Source: Hohaiivirga sp031546825
GTDB lineage: Bacteria; Pseudomonadota; Alphaproteobacteria; Rhizobiales; Beijerinckiaceae
Reading direction: 5' to 3'
DNA: 64,000 nt
Assembly (NCBI GenBank): GCA_031546825.1
Contig: JAVBJU010000010.1
Location: forward strand, 1 to 64,000
Each line of letters begins with the position of its first letter. The first letter of the stretch is position 1. The translations under genes were made by a program, and so were the position numbers. This document shows, in pieces, positions 19,824 to 27,849 of the stretch. Under the pieces are notes generated by a model. The model was not told where the DNA came from. It ran no database searches and worked only from the letters and a program-made list of their open reading frames with translations.

Positions 19824-21158
19824 ATGAATAGTGATAATCGCCCCCTTCTGCTCATCAATGCGCAGATACTCGACCCCGCCAACGACAAACCCGTTCCCGG
19901 CTCCATTACGGTGCGGGATGGTGTCATCAAGGGGATTTCTGACAGCCTGAAACCCAAGGCTTCCGCTGATTACGAGGTGATTGATTGCGGCGGGCGCGTT
20001 GTGGCGCCTGGTGTCATCGACATGCGCGCTTTCATTGGCGAGCCCGGTGCGGAATACCGCGAGACTCTGCAAAGCGCCAGCCGCGCGGCGGCGGCGGGTG
20101 GTGTCACCACCATTGTTTCCATGCCGGAAACCGATCCGGTGGTTGATGCCCCCCCCATCGTCGATTTCATCAAGCGGCGGGCGCATGATACCGCCATCGT
20201 CAATGTCCGCCCCATGGCGGCCCTCACCAAGGGCCTTAAGGGTGCAGAAATGACTGAGTTCGGTCTTCTGCAAGAGGCCGGTGCGGTTGCCTTCACCGAC
20301 GGCGCGCATTGCGTGACCAACGCGCAGGTGGTGCGGCGGGCGCTCACTTACGCCAAGGATGTCGGCGCGCTGATCTGCCAGCATGTGGAAGACCCGAATC
20401 TGGTTGGTTCCGGCGTGATGAATGAGGGGTTTCTGGCCTCAAAGCTCGGCCTCACCGGCATTCCGCGCGAGGCGGAAACCGTGATGCTGGAGCGCGATGC
20501 CCGGCTCGTGCGTCTCACTGGCGGGCGTTACCACGCGGCGATGATCTCCTGTGCTGATTCGGTGGATATCGTGCGTAAGGCGAAAGAGGCAGGGCTTGCC
20601 TTCACTTGCGGCGTTTCCATCAATAATCTGACGTTCAATGAGAACGATATCGGCGATTACCGCACCTTCTTCAAACTGTCGCCGCCCTTGCGCCATGAGG
20701 ATGACCGCCAGGCGCTGATTGCGGCGCTGAATGAGGGTGTGATCGACGTCATCGTTTCCGACCATAACCCGCAGGATGTGGAAACGAAGCGGCTTCCCTT
20801 TGCCGAAGCAGAAAATGGCGCAATTGGCCTGCAAACCTTGCTGCCTGCCGCGCTGCGTCTGGTCCATTCGGGCAAAATATCGCTCGCTAAACTCATGCGG
20901 GCGCTTTCAACCCGTCCTGCTGAACTTCTCGGCTTGCCGGGCGGGCGCCTGACACCGGGCGCACCGGCGGATCTCATTGTCTTTGACCCGGATGAGCCCT
21001 TCGTTGTAGAAAAGGCCAAGATTTTGTCCCGCTCCAAGAACACGCCCTTTGAGGATGCGCGCTTGCAGGGGCGGGTGGTCCTGACCATGGTTGGTGGCAA
21101 GATCGTGTTCGATACATTGCATCCGGTCGTTGATTATCAGCCGGACGAGGAGGCGTAA
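19824..21158 (+). CDS. pyrC: Dihydroorotase-like protein, probably non-catalytic (PyrX/PyrC')
   Basis: A 444-residue amidohydrolase-fold protein, homologous to type I dihydroorotase over its whole length. The metal-binding HxH of active enzymes (DxHxHLREPG) is replaced here by DMRAFIGEPG. The later metal histidine in HVST-type motifs is also lost (AAMISCADSVD), and the DHAPH motif reads SDHNPQ, keeping only the aspartate. This is the pattern of inactive partners such as Pseudomonas PyrC' that form the structural partner of PyrB; a true dihydroorotase should be encoded elsewhere. The stop overlaps the plsY start (TAATG), so translation is coupled. Family identity is certain; lack of activity is inferred. 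Confidence 0.85.
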   Translation: MNSDNRPLLLINAQILDPANDKPVPGSITVRDGVIKGISDSLKPKASADYEVIDCGGRVVAPGVIDMRAFIGEPGAEYRETLQSASRAAAAGGVTTIVSMPETDPVVDAPPIVDFIKRRAHDTAIVNVRPMAALTKGLKGAEMTEFGLLQEAGAVAFTDGAHCVTNAQVVRRALTYAKDVGALICQHVEDPNLVGSGVMNEGFLASKLGLTGIPREAETVMLERDARLVRLTGGRYHAAMISCADSVDIVRKAKEAGLAFTCGVSINNLTFNENDIGDYRTFFKLSPPLRHEDDRQALIAALNEGVIDVIVSDHNPQDVETKRLPFAEAENGAIGLQTLLPAALRLVHSGKISLAKLMRALSTRPAELLGLPGGRLTPGAPADLIVFDPDEPFVVEKAKILSRSKNTPFEDARLQGRVVLTMVGGKIVFDTLHPVVDYQPDEEA

Positions 21159-21766
21159 TGACGGGGTTCTGGGGCGCGTATGTGGTTTTTCCGATCATCG
21201 GTTATCTGTGCGGGTCCATCCCGTTCGGGTTGATCCTCACCCGCGCCGCAGGCCTTGGTGACGTGCGCAATATTGGCTCTGGCAATATCGGCGCAACCAA
21301 TGTTTTGCGCACGGGCCATAAGGGCATCGCCTTCGCAACCTTGTTGGGAGATGCCCTCAAGGGAACAGTGGCAGTGTGGCTTGCCTGCTATTTCCTCAAT
21401 GGCTGGCCGTTAGCCATGGCGCTCACCGCGTTTTGCGCGTTTCTCGGCCACCTTTTTCCGGTTTGGCTCAATTTCAAGGGCGGCAAGGGCGTTGCAACCT
21501 TTCTCGGCTGTCTGCTCGCGCTGAACCCATGGTCAGCGCTGGCTTTTGCCCTGATCTGGCTTGGTTGCGCCGTGGTGTCGCGCTACTCTTCGGCATCGGC
21601 GCTCATCGCCAGCGCCGCGTCGCCGCTGGCGCTGCTCTTGCTGCGCGCCGATATGGCAATCGTTGTTGCCGTGACGGTGATGGTGGTTATCTTGTGGTGG
21701 AAGCACAAGGAAAACATCAAGCGGCTGCTTGCGGGCACCGAGGGAAAAATCGGCAAGAAGGGGTGA
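21158..21766 (+). CDS. plsY: PlsY, acyl phosphate:glycerol-3-phosphate acyltransferase
   Basis: PlsY is an inner-membrane enzyme that transfers an acyl group from acyl phosphate to glycerol 3-phosphate, the first step of phospholipid synthesis with PlsX. The 202-residue protein has five hydrophobic segments and the three cytoplasmic motifs: GSIPFG, RNIGSGNIGATNVLR and the phosphate-binding FKGGKGVATFLG. The ATG overlaps the preceding stop by one base. The last part, with KHKENIKRLLAGTE, is the usual C-terminal motif. dprA follows five bases downstream. Confidence 0.95.
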   Translation: MTGFWGAYVVFPIIGYLCGSIPFGLILTRAAGLGDVRNIGSGNIGATNVLRTGHKGIAFATLLGDALKGTVAVWLACYFLNGWPLAMALTAFCAFLGHLFPVWLNFKGGKGVATFLGCLLALNPWSALAFALIWLGCAVVSRYSSASALIASAASPLALLLLRADMAIVVAVTVMVVILWWKHKENIKRLLAGTEGKIGKKG

Positions 21767-21770
21767 GTTT

Positions 21771-22889
21771 TTGGGCCTTTCCGACGCCGAACTGATCGAC
21801 TGGCTCAGGCTGATCCGCTCGGATAATGTCGGCCCGCGCACTTTTTTCTCGCTCCTTACGCAATTCGGCTCTGCCCATGATGCGCTCGAAGCCCTGCCGG
21901 AACTGGCGCGGCGCGGCGGGCGCCTGCTGATCCGGGTGGCATCACGCGCCGAGGCCGAGACAGAGATTGCTTCAGCGCACCGCCAGAAAATCCGCTTTGT
22001 TTCTTGGCGCGATGCCGAATATCCCGCGCCTTTGAAAGCACTTGAGGGCGCGCCGCCCTTACTTGCCGTGCGCGGAAATCCAACCATTCTGACCCGGCCA
22101 GCGGTTGCCATTGTCGGTTCGCGCAATGCCTCTGCGGGCGGGCTTCGTATCACCGAGACATTGGCGCGTGGGCTTGGCGCAGCCGGGCTTGCTATCGCCT
22201 CAGGCCTTGCTCGTGGCGTCGATACCCGTGCCCATGAGGCCAGCTTGAAAACCGGCACCATTGCTGTGATCGCGGGCGGGCATGAACGCATCTACCCGGC
22301 CCAGAATATACCGCTGGTGGAAGCCATCATCGCCAATGGCGGCGCAGTCGTCACCGAAATGCCGCTGACCTGGGAGCCGCGCGCCCAGGATTTCCCGCGC
22401 CGCAACCGCATTGTCTCCGGCCTTTCCTATGGTGTGGTTATCGTTGAGGCGGCAAAACGCTCTGGCTCGCTCATCACTGCCCGGCTTGCTGGCGAACAGG
22501 GCAGGGAGGTTTTTGCCGTACCCGGATCGCCGCTCGACCCACGCGCGGAAGGCCCCAATGACCTCATTCGTCAGGGCGCAACGCTGTGCGCAAAGCCTGA
22601 GCATGTCATTGAGGTGCTTGAGCCGATCATCGGTGGCGCGGGGCTGGAGATCGAACCCACCCGTTCCGCCTTCACCGAGGAAGCTACCGCTTTCCAACCG
22701 ACGGAAATGCCCGGTGGAGCCGAGACCGGTCGTGTAGCTGATCTTCTTAGCCCAACGCCCATTCCCGTCGATGATCTGGTGCAGATGTCCGGCATGCCGC
22801 TGCGCGTCGTGCAAATTGCGCTGCTGGAGCTCGATCTCGCCGGGCGACTGGAACGCTATGGCGGCAATCGGGTAGCAATCCGCAACTGA
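21771..22889 (+). CDS. dprA: DprA, DNA processing protein
   Basis: DprA binds incoming single-stranded DNA and loads RecA during natural transformation; it is also widespread in species not known to be competent. The 372-residue protein has an N-terminal helical (SAM/HhH-like) part, a Rossmann-fold domain with GSRNAS, ASGLARGVDTRAHEASL, FPRRNRIVSGLS and the EAAKRSGSLITARLAGEQGREVFAVPG signature, and a C-terminal winged helix. The TTG at 21771 is preferred because AAGGGG lies seven bases upstream; earlier in-frame codons run inside plsY. The gene is coupled closely to plsY. Confidence 0.9.
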   Translation: MGLSDAELIDWLRLIRSDNVGPRTFFSLLTQFGSAHDALEALPELARRGGRLLIRVASRAEAETEIASAHRQKIRFVSWRDAEYPAPLKALEGAPPLLAVRGNPTILTRPAVAIVGSRNASAGGLRITETLARGLGAAGLAIASGLARGVDTRAHEASLKTGTIAVIAGGHERIYPAQNIPLVEAIIANGGAVVTEMPLTWEPRAQDFPRRNRIVSGLSYGVVIVEAAKRSGSLITARLAGEQGREVFAVPGSPLDPRAEGPNDLIRQGATLCAKPEHVIEVLEPIIGGAGLEIEPTRSAFTEEATAFQPTEMPGGAETGRVADLLSPTPIPVDDLVQMSGMPLRVVQIALLELDLAGRLERYGGNRVAIRN

Positions 22890-23117
22890 TGAATTGACTG
22901 TTTTTTATAAATTTAATTGGTTTAATTGCAAAGCTCTGCACTCCCGGCATGTCCGCGCATGCGACATATTGTAAGAACATAAAAATTTACGTTCGTAGCG
23001 CTCTCCAACCCATTTTTATTTTACTTTTAATCAATTAAGAGCGTACGCGCTGGGCGGGCTCGAAGCGAGGCTGCTTTCAGATACGCCGAATATGGCTGGA
23101 TTTTTAAGGGGTATCGC
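22890..23117. other. AT-rich gap upstream of the citrate-type transporter
   Basis: A 228-base intergenic region, more AT-rich than its surroundings. It holds a hairpin with one bulged base (ATGTC(C)GC, GCAT, GCGACAT) near 22949-22967 and a dyad TTAAT-CA-ATTAA at 23027-23038, about 80 bases before the start. These could be regulatory sites but no matching regulator gene is adjacent. Confidence 0.3.
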
Positions 23118-24443
23118 ATGACAAGTGTGGCTGCAACGAGCGCGAAACAACGCTCCATGCTGGGAATGGTTATCCGCGTCACCAGCGGTAACTTCCTGGA
23201 AATGTTTGATTTTTTCCTTTATGGATTTTATGCCAAGTACATCGCCGCAACTTTTTTCCCTGCGAGCAGTGATTTTGCCTCATTGATGCAGGCTCTCGTG
23301 GTGTTCGGCGCAGGCTTCCTGATGCGCCCGCTCGGCGCCATCATTCTTGGTGCCTACGTGGACCGGATCGGGCGGCGTAAAGGGTTGATCGTTACTTTGT
23401 CGATCATGGCCCTCGGCACCGTTCTGATCGCGTTTGTGCCAAGCTACCAGAGCATGGTCACGTTAACCGGCTCCGCGACCTTCGGCATTCTGGCACCTCT
23501 GCTGGTGCTGCTTGGCCGCTTGCTGCAGGGTTTTTCGGCGGGCGTGGAATTGGGCGGCGTCTCGGTTTACCTCGCCGAAATGGCAACGCCTGGCAACAAA
23601 GGCTTTTATGTCGCCTGGCAATCTGCCAGTCAGCAGCTTGCCACCGTGGCGGCCGCGCTTATCGGTTTCATGCTGAACCAGTACCTGTCGCAAACCGAGA
23701 TTGGTCAGTGGGGATGGCGCATTCCCTTCTTCATCGGCTGTCTCATCATCCCGGCCATCTTCATGATTCGCCGCTCGCTTGAGGAAACCGACGAGTTTCT
23801 GGCCCGCAAGGTTCACCCGACGACCGCGCAGATTTTCTCGACGCTCGTCGCCAACTGGAATGTCGTGCTCGGTGGCATGATGATGGTGATGATGACCACT
23901 GTCTCTTTCTACCTCATCACCGCCTATACGCCGACCTTCGGCGAGCGTGAGCTGAAGCTGGATGCCAGCAGCGTTCTCATTGTCACCATCTGCATTGGCT
24001 TGTCTAATTTCGTGTGGCTTCCGGTCTGGGGTGCCATCTCCGACCGCATTGGGCGCAAGCCGATCCTGATCGCCTTCACGATCCTGACCATCCTCACCGC
24101 GTACCCTGCGATGCAGTGGCTGGTGGCATCGCCGAGCTTTGGCCGCATGCTGGTGGTCGAGTTGTGGCTGTCTTTCCTCTATGGCAGCTATAACGGCGCG
24201 ATGGTGGTGGCTCTGACGGAAGTCGTGCCCGCCCATGTTCGGGCCTCGGGGTTCTCGCTGGCTTACAGCCTTGCCACAACGCTGGGCGGCTTCTCACTGG
24301 CAATTTGCACCTGGCTGATTCAGGTGACCGGCGATAAGGCCGCTCCCGGCTTGTGGATGTCGGCGGCTGCCGTTTGCGGCCTGCTGGCAACGCTGTACCT
24401 GTTCCATAAAAAGCAGGTCGAATCGCGCCTTGCCCGCGCCTGA
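23118..24443 (+). CDS. MFS citrate/tricarballylate-type proton symporter (MHS family)
   Basis: A 441-residue inner-membrane transporter of the metabolite:H+ symporter branch of the MFS. It has about 12 membrane segments, the motif GAYVDRIGRRKGL between segments 2 and 3, and the family signature GRLLQGFSAGVELGGVSVYLAEMATPGNKGFYVAWQSASQQ, closest in my recognition to citrate transporter CitA and tricarballylate transporter TcuC. Uptake of citrate or a related tricarboxylate is therefore likely, but substrate choice in this family is not predictable from sequence alone. It is a single gene with a good terminator after it, inserted between dprA and ruvX. Confidence 0.85.
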   Translation: MTSVAATSAKQRSMLGMVIRVTSGNFLEMFDFFLYGFYAKYIAATFFPASSDFASLMQALVVFGAGFLMRPLGAIILGAYVDRIGRRKGLIVTLSIMALGTVLIAFVPSYQSMVTLTGSATFGILAPLLVLLGRLLQGFSAGVELGGVSVYLAEMATPGNKGFYVAWQSASQQLATVAAALIGFMLNQYLSQTEIGQWGWRIPFFIGCLIIPAIFMIRRSLEETDEFLARKVHPTTAQIFSTLVANWNVVLGGMMMVMMTTVSFYLITAYTPTFGERELKLDASSVLIVTICIGLSNFVWLPVWGAISDRIGRKPILIAFTILTILTAYPAMQWLVASPSFGRMLVVELWLSFLYGSYNGAMVVALTEVVPAHVRASGFSLAYSLATTLGGFSLAICTWLIQVTGDKAAPGLWMSAAAVCGLLATLYLFHKKQVESRLARA

Positions 24444-24460
24444 ATAATCACTTGAAACAA

Positions 24461-24500
24461 AAGCGCTCCGGTTATCGAGAAGATAGCCGGAGCGCTTTTT
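24461..24500. terminator. Bidirectional terminator between transporter and ruvX
   Basis: A 16-base stem (AAGCGCTCCGG and its complement, extended by TTATC/GATAG with one G-T pair) is followed by TTTTT on the plus strand; on the minus strand the stem is followed by TTTTG. It serves two convergent genes. Confidence 0.85.
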
Positions 24501-24549
24501 AATGCGTTTTTATGAAATTGAGAGAAACGAGCCACGAATTTGCAGCGGC

Positions 24550-25050
24550 TCAGGTATTTTCCTCGTCCGTTCTGCGACGCAACGCGTCATAGCGGTCGAG
24601 CATACTCTGCAAGATATAGGCCGCTGCCATCTTGTCCACGAGTTCCGCTCGGCGCGCGCGTGAGGCGTCGGCGTCGAGCAGGGTGCGGGTGACTGCCATG
24701 GTCGACATGCGCTCATCCCAGAACAGGGTGGGGATGTCGAGAATCGGCGTTAAGGTGCGGGAGAAGGTTCGGGTTGCCTGGGAACGCGGGCCTTCGGACC
24801 CATCCATATTGAGCGGCAGGCCAAAAATCAGGCCGCTCACATCAAACTTCTCCACGAGCTGCTTCAGCCGCATGGCGTCGGGTGTGAACTTAACCCGTTT
24901 GATGGTCTCGAGCGGCGATGCGATGCGGTGTTCGATATCGGAAAGCGCCAGCCCGATGGTCTTGGTGCCAAGGTCGACGCCGAGAACCCGTCGCCCCTTG
25001 GGAACGGCGGCAAAGAAATCGATGAGTATCTGATCCTGGGGGGAAAGCAT
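24550..25050 (-). CDS. ruvX: RuvX (YqgF), RNase H-fold resolvase / pre-16S rRNA nuclease
   Basis: A 166-residue RNase H-fold protein. The first acidic residue lies in GVDLGTKTIGLALSD and the conserved FGLPLNMDGSEG and the end region ERMSTMAVTRTLLDAD complete the YqgF signature. The family is annotated as a putative Holliday junction resolvase, and in E. coli YqgF is linked to 16S rRNA 5-prime-end processing; which applies here is open. It is convergent with the transporter and divergent from the UPF0173 gene. Confidence 0.92.
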   Translation of the reverse strand: MLSPQDQILIDFFAAVPKGRRVLGVDLGTKTIGLALSDIEHRIASPLETIKRVKFTPDAMRLKQLVEKFDVSGLIFGLPLNMDGSEGPRSQATRTFSRTLTPILDIPTLFWDERMSTMAVTRTLLDADASRARRAELVDKMAAAYILQSMLDRYDALRRRTDEENT

Positions 25051-25176
25051 CCTGCCGCCTTGTGGTTATCTTGCCGTGGGGTCTGTAAGGTGACACTCTG
25101 GGGATGGAGTCAAGTCGCTCTACGGCGATTGCTGCGCTTGTGTGCCGCCTCGTCGATGTAGTTCAAGAGGTTTTTG

Positions 25177-25875
25177 ATGAAGATTACATGGTTCGGCCAT
25201 TCGGCCTTTCGTCTCGATTTTGCCGATAAAGTCGTGTTGATCGACCCATTTTTTACCGACAATCCGGCTTTTCAAGGCACCATGGATAAGGCTGCGGAGG
25301 GCGTTACCCATCTTCTGGTGACCCATGGCCACTTTGATCATATTGGCGATGCGGCGGAAATTTCCAAGAAAACCGGAGCGACGCTCGTCACCAATTACGA
25401 CCTGTGCATGTATCTCGCTCAACAGGGCGTTGAGAATTTTGACCCGATGAATACCGGCGGCACCACCGATCAGGGCGGCTTCACCGCGACACTTGTCCGC
25501 GCCGATCATTCCGCCGGGCTTATTGAGATGGGCGTGAATTTCCCGCTGGGCTCAGCCAATGGCTTCATCGTCAAGGCACCGGGGCAGCCGACCGTTTATC
25601 ACATGGGCGACACCGACATTTTCGGCGACATGGCGCTTATCAACGAAATCCATGCGCCGGACATTATTTTCTGCCCGATTGGTGATCGGTTCACCATGAG
25701 CCCGACGACTGCGGCTCTTGCGATCACGCGTTTTTTCAAGCCGAAGGCGGTCATTCCCTGCCATTATGCCACCTATCCGATGCTGGAACCCAATGCTGAC
25801 AAGTTCGTTGCCGCAATGGATGGCTCCGGCATTCAAGTGGTCGTGCCGCAGAAGGGCCTCGGCGTCACTTTCTGA
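25177..25875 (+). CDS. UPF0173 metal-dependent hydrolase (UlaG-like)
   Basis: A 232-residue metallo-beta-lactamase-fold protein of the UPF0173/UlaG-like family. The zinc-binding motif THGHFDHIGDA (about residue 50) is intact, and further histidines occur in VRADHS, HMGDTDI and the C-terminal PCHYATYPML. The function of this family is unknown. The ATG at 25177 has AAGAGG six bases upstream and is preferred over the in-frame TTG three bases earlier. It is the first gene of a likely operon with gatC and gatA. Confidence 0.88.
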   Translation: MKITWFGHSAFRLDFADKVVLIDPFFTDNPAFQGTMDKAAEGVTHLLVTHGHFDHIGDAAEISKKTGATLVTNYDLCMYLAQQGVENFDPMNTGGTTDQGGFTATLVRADHSAGLIEMGVNFPLGSANGFIVKAPGQPTVYHMGDTDIFGDMALINEIHAPDIIFCPIGDRFTMSPTTAALAITRFFKPKAVIPCHYATYPMLEPNADKFVAAMDGSGIQVVVPQKGLGVTF

Positions 25876-25968
25876 AAACAGCAATTGCTCCATTGCCCTG
25901 GTGCCGAAGGCGGTGTTATAGCCGCCTTCAGACAATTTCTGGATGATATTCAAGGAAGAACTGAGCCA

Positions 25969-26256
25969 ATGTCGGTTGATCAGACCACCGTCCGCCGCAT
26001 CGCCAAACTGGCACGCATCGCCGTTGCCGAGGAGGCTGTCGAGCCCTTGCAGGGCGAGCTCAACGCCATGCTCGCCTTCGTTGAGCAATTGAACCAGGTT
26101 GATATCACTGGTGTTGAGCCCATGACCTCTGTCACGCCCATGGCGATGAAGAAGCGTCAGGACGGCATTACCGATGGCGGTTATGCCGATCTGATCGTGC
26201 GCAACGCTCCGGCAAGCGAAGACAACTTCTTCGCCGTTCCCAAGGTCGTCGAATAA
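25969..26256 (+). CDS. gatC: GatC, Asp/Glu-tRNA amidotransferase subunit C
   Basis: GatC is the small subunit that stabilises the GatCAB amidotransferase, which makes Asn-tRNA and/or Gln-tRNA from the misacylated precursors. The 95-residue product starts MSVDQTTVRRIAKLARI and contains the conserved LNAMLAFVEQLNQVDITGVEPMTSV region. The ATG at 25969 is chosen because upstream in-frame codons have no family similarity. gatA follows 60 bases later. Confidence 0.95.
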   Translation: MSVDQTTVRRIAKLARIAVAEEAVEPLQGELNAMLAFVEQLNQVDITGVEPMTSVTPMAMKKRQDGITDGGYADLIVRNAPASEDNFFAVPKVVE

Positions 26257-26316
26257 GCGCTTTTTCGGATTTCGCCCGCCGGTTCGCCGTTGCCGGGCAT
26301 GCAAGGAATGATTTCA

Positions 26317-27807
26317 GTGACCGATCTCACCCATCTCACCATTGCCGAAGCGCGCGAAGGTCTCAAAGCCCGCAAGTTTTCGGCAGTTGAACTGACCCGC
26401 GCCCATATCGCTTCAATCGAAAAGGCGAGGGTGCTCAATGCCTTCATCGTTGAGACGCCGGAGCAGGCGCTGGCGATGGCTGCGGAATCCGATGGCCGCA
26501 TTGCCACCGACGATGCCGGGCCGCTCGAAGGCATCCCGCTGGGCATCAAGGATCTGTTCTGCACCAAGGGTGTGCAGGCAACCGCCGCTTCAAACATCCT
26601 GCGTGGTTTCATCCCGCAATATGAATCGACCGTGACGTCGAACCTGTGGCGTGATGGTGCGGTGATGCTTGGCAAGCTCAATCTCGATGAGTTTGCCATG
26701 GGCTCCTCCAACGAAACCAGCGCTTTCGGCCCAGTTGTGTCGCCGTGGCGGCGCCAGCGCGATGGTGTGTTTGACAAGACGGCCATTGTTCCCGGCGGCT
26801 CTTCCGGTGGTTCGGCTGCGGCTGTGGCCGCGCGGCTGTGCCTTGGTGCCACCGCCACCGATACCGGCGGCTCTATCCGCCAGCCCGCCGCCTTCACCGG
26901 CACGGTTGGTATCAAGCCGACCTATGGGCGTTGCTCGCGCTGGGGTGTCATTGCCTTTGCCTCATCGCTTGATCAGGCTGGTCCGATCACCCGCACGGTG
27001 CAGGATGCCGCTATAATGCTGCGCTCGATGGCGGGTGAGGATGCCAAGGACACCACGTCCGCAGCCCTCGCGGTTCCCGATTTTGAGGCAGCTATTCGCC
27101 GGGGCGTCAAGGGCCTGAAAATTGGTATTCCGCGTGAATACCGCATGGAGGGCATGTCCGCCGAGATTGATGCACTGTGGGCCAAGGGCGCGCAGCAGCT
27201 TCGCGAAGCGGGTGCCGAGATCGTCGACATCTCGCTGCCGCACACCAGAGAAGCGCTAGCCGTATATTATATCGTTGCGCCCGCCGAGGCATCCTCAAAT
27301 CTCGCGCGTTATGATGGTGTTCGTTACGGCCAGCGTCAGCCGGGCGGTAACATCAATGAGATGTATGAGAACACCCGCGCCGCCGGTTTCGGTCGTGAGG
27401 TCAAGCGCCGTATCATGATCGGCACCTATGTGCTGTCGGCTGGCTATTACGACGCCTATTATGTGCGCGCCCAGAAAATTCGCACCCTCATCAAGAAAGA
27501 TTTTGAGGATGCCTTTGCCATGGGCATCGACGCTATCCTGACGCCGTCCACGCCCAGCGCCGCGTTTGGCGTGGGTGAGATGGTCTCTGCCGATCCCGTC
27601 GAGATGTATCTCAACGACGTCTTCACCGTAACCGTCAACATGGCCGGTCTGCCGGGCATTTCGGTTCCGGCTGGGTACGATTCGCAAGGCCTGCCGCTTG
27701 GCCTCCAGCTCATCGGTCGTCCGTTTGACGAAGAAACCTTGTTCGCCGCTGGTCAGGTGCTTGAAGAGGCCGCGGGCCGGAGCAAGCTGCCCGACCGCTG
27801 GTGGTAA
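26317..27807 (+). CDS. gatA: GatA, Asp/Glu-tRNA amidotransferase subunit A
   Basis: GatA is the amidase subunit that hydrolyses glutamine or asparagine and sends the ammonia to GatB. The 496-residue protein has the Ser-cisSer-Lys triad: lysine in PLGIKDLF, the cis-serine in TGGSIRQPAAF and the nucleophile in the GGSSGGSAAAVAA glycine-rich loop. The GTG at 26317, read as MTDLTHLTIAEAREGL, matches the usual N-terminus of alphaproteobacterial GatA and has AAGGA nine bases upstream; the ATG codons at 26299 and 26308 are poorly spaced from that site. Confidence 0.94.
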   Translation: MTDLTHLTIAEAREGLKARKFSAVELTRAHIASIEKARVLNAFIVETPEQALAMAAESDGRIATDDAGPLEGIPLGIKDLFCTKGVQATAASNILRGFIPQYESTVTSNLWRDGAVMLGKLNLDEFAMGSSNETSAFGPVVSPWRRQRDGVFDKTAIVPGGSSGGSAAAVAARLCLGATATDTGGSIRQPAAFTGTVGIKPTYGRCSRWGVIAFASSLDQAGPITRTVQDAAIMLRSMAGEDAKDTTSAALAVPDFEAAIRRGVKGLKIGIPREYRMEGMSAEIDALWAKGAQQLREAGAEIVDISLPHTREALAVYYIVAPAEASSNLARYDGVRYGQRQPGGNINEMYENTRAAGFGREVKRRIMIGTYVLSAGYYDAYYVRAQKIRTLIKKDFEDAFAMGIDAILTPSTPSAAFGVGEMVSADPVEMYLNDVFTVTVNMAGLPGISVPAGYDSQGLPLGLQLIGRPFDEETLFAAGQVLEEAAGRSKLPDRWW

Positions 27808-27849
27808 TGGTGAGGGCCGGTACGCGCCGGCTCCACTCCCGGTAATCAA

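Noticed and set aside
19125..20384. A 419-codon minus-strand frame across pyrB and pyrC
   Set aside because: It spans two real genes and their gap on the other strand, with histidine-rich composition typical of a shadow frame.
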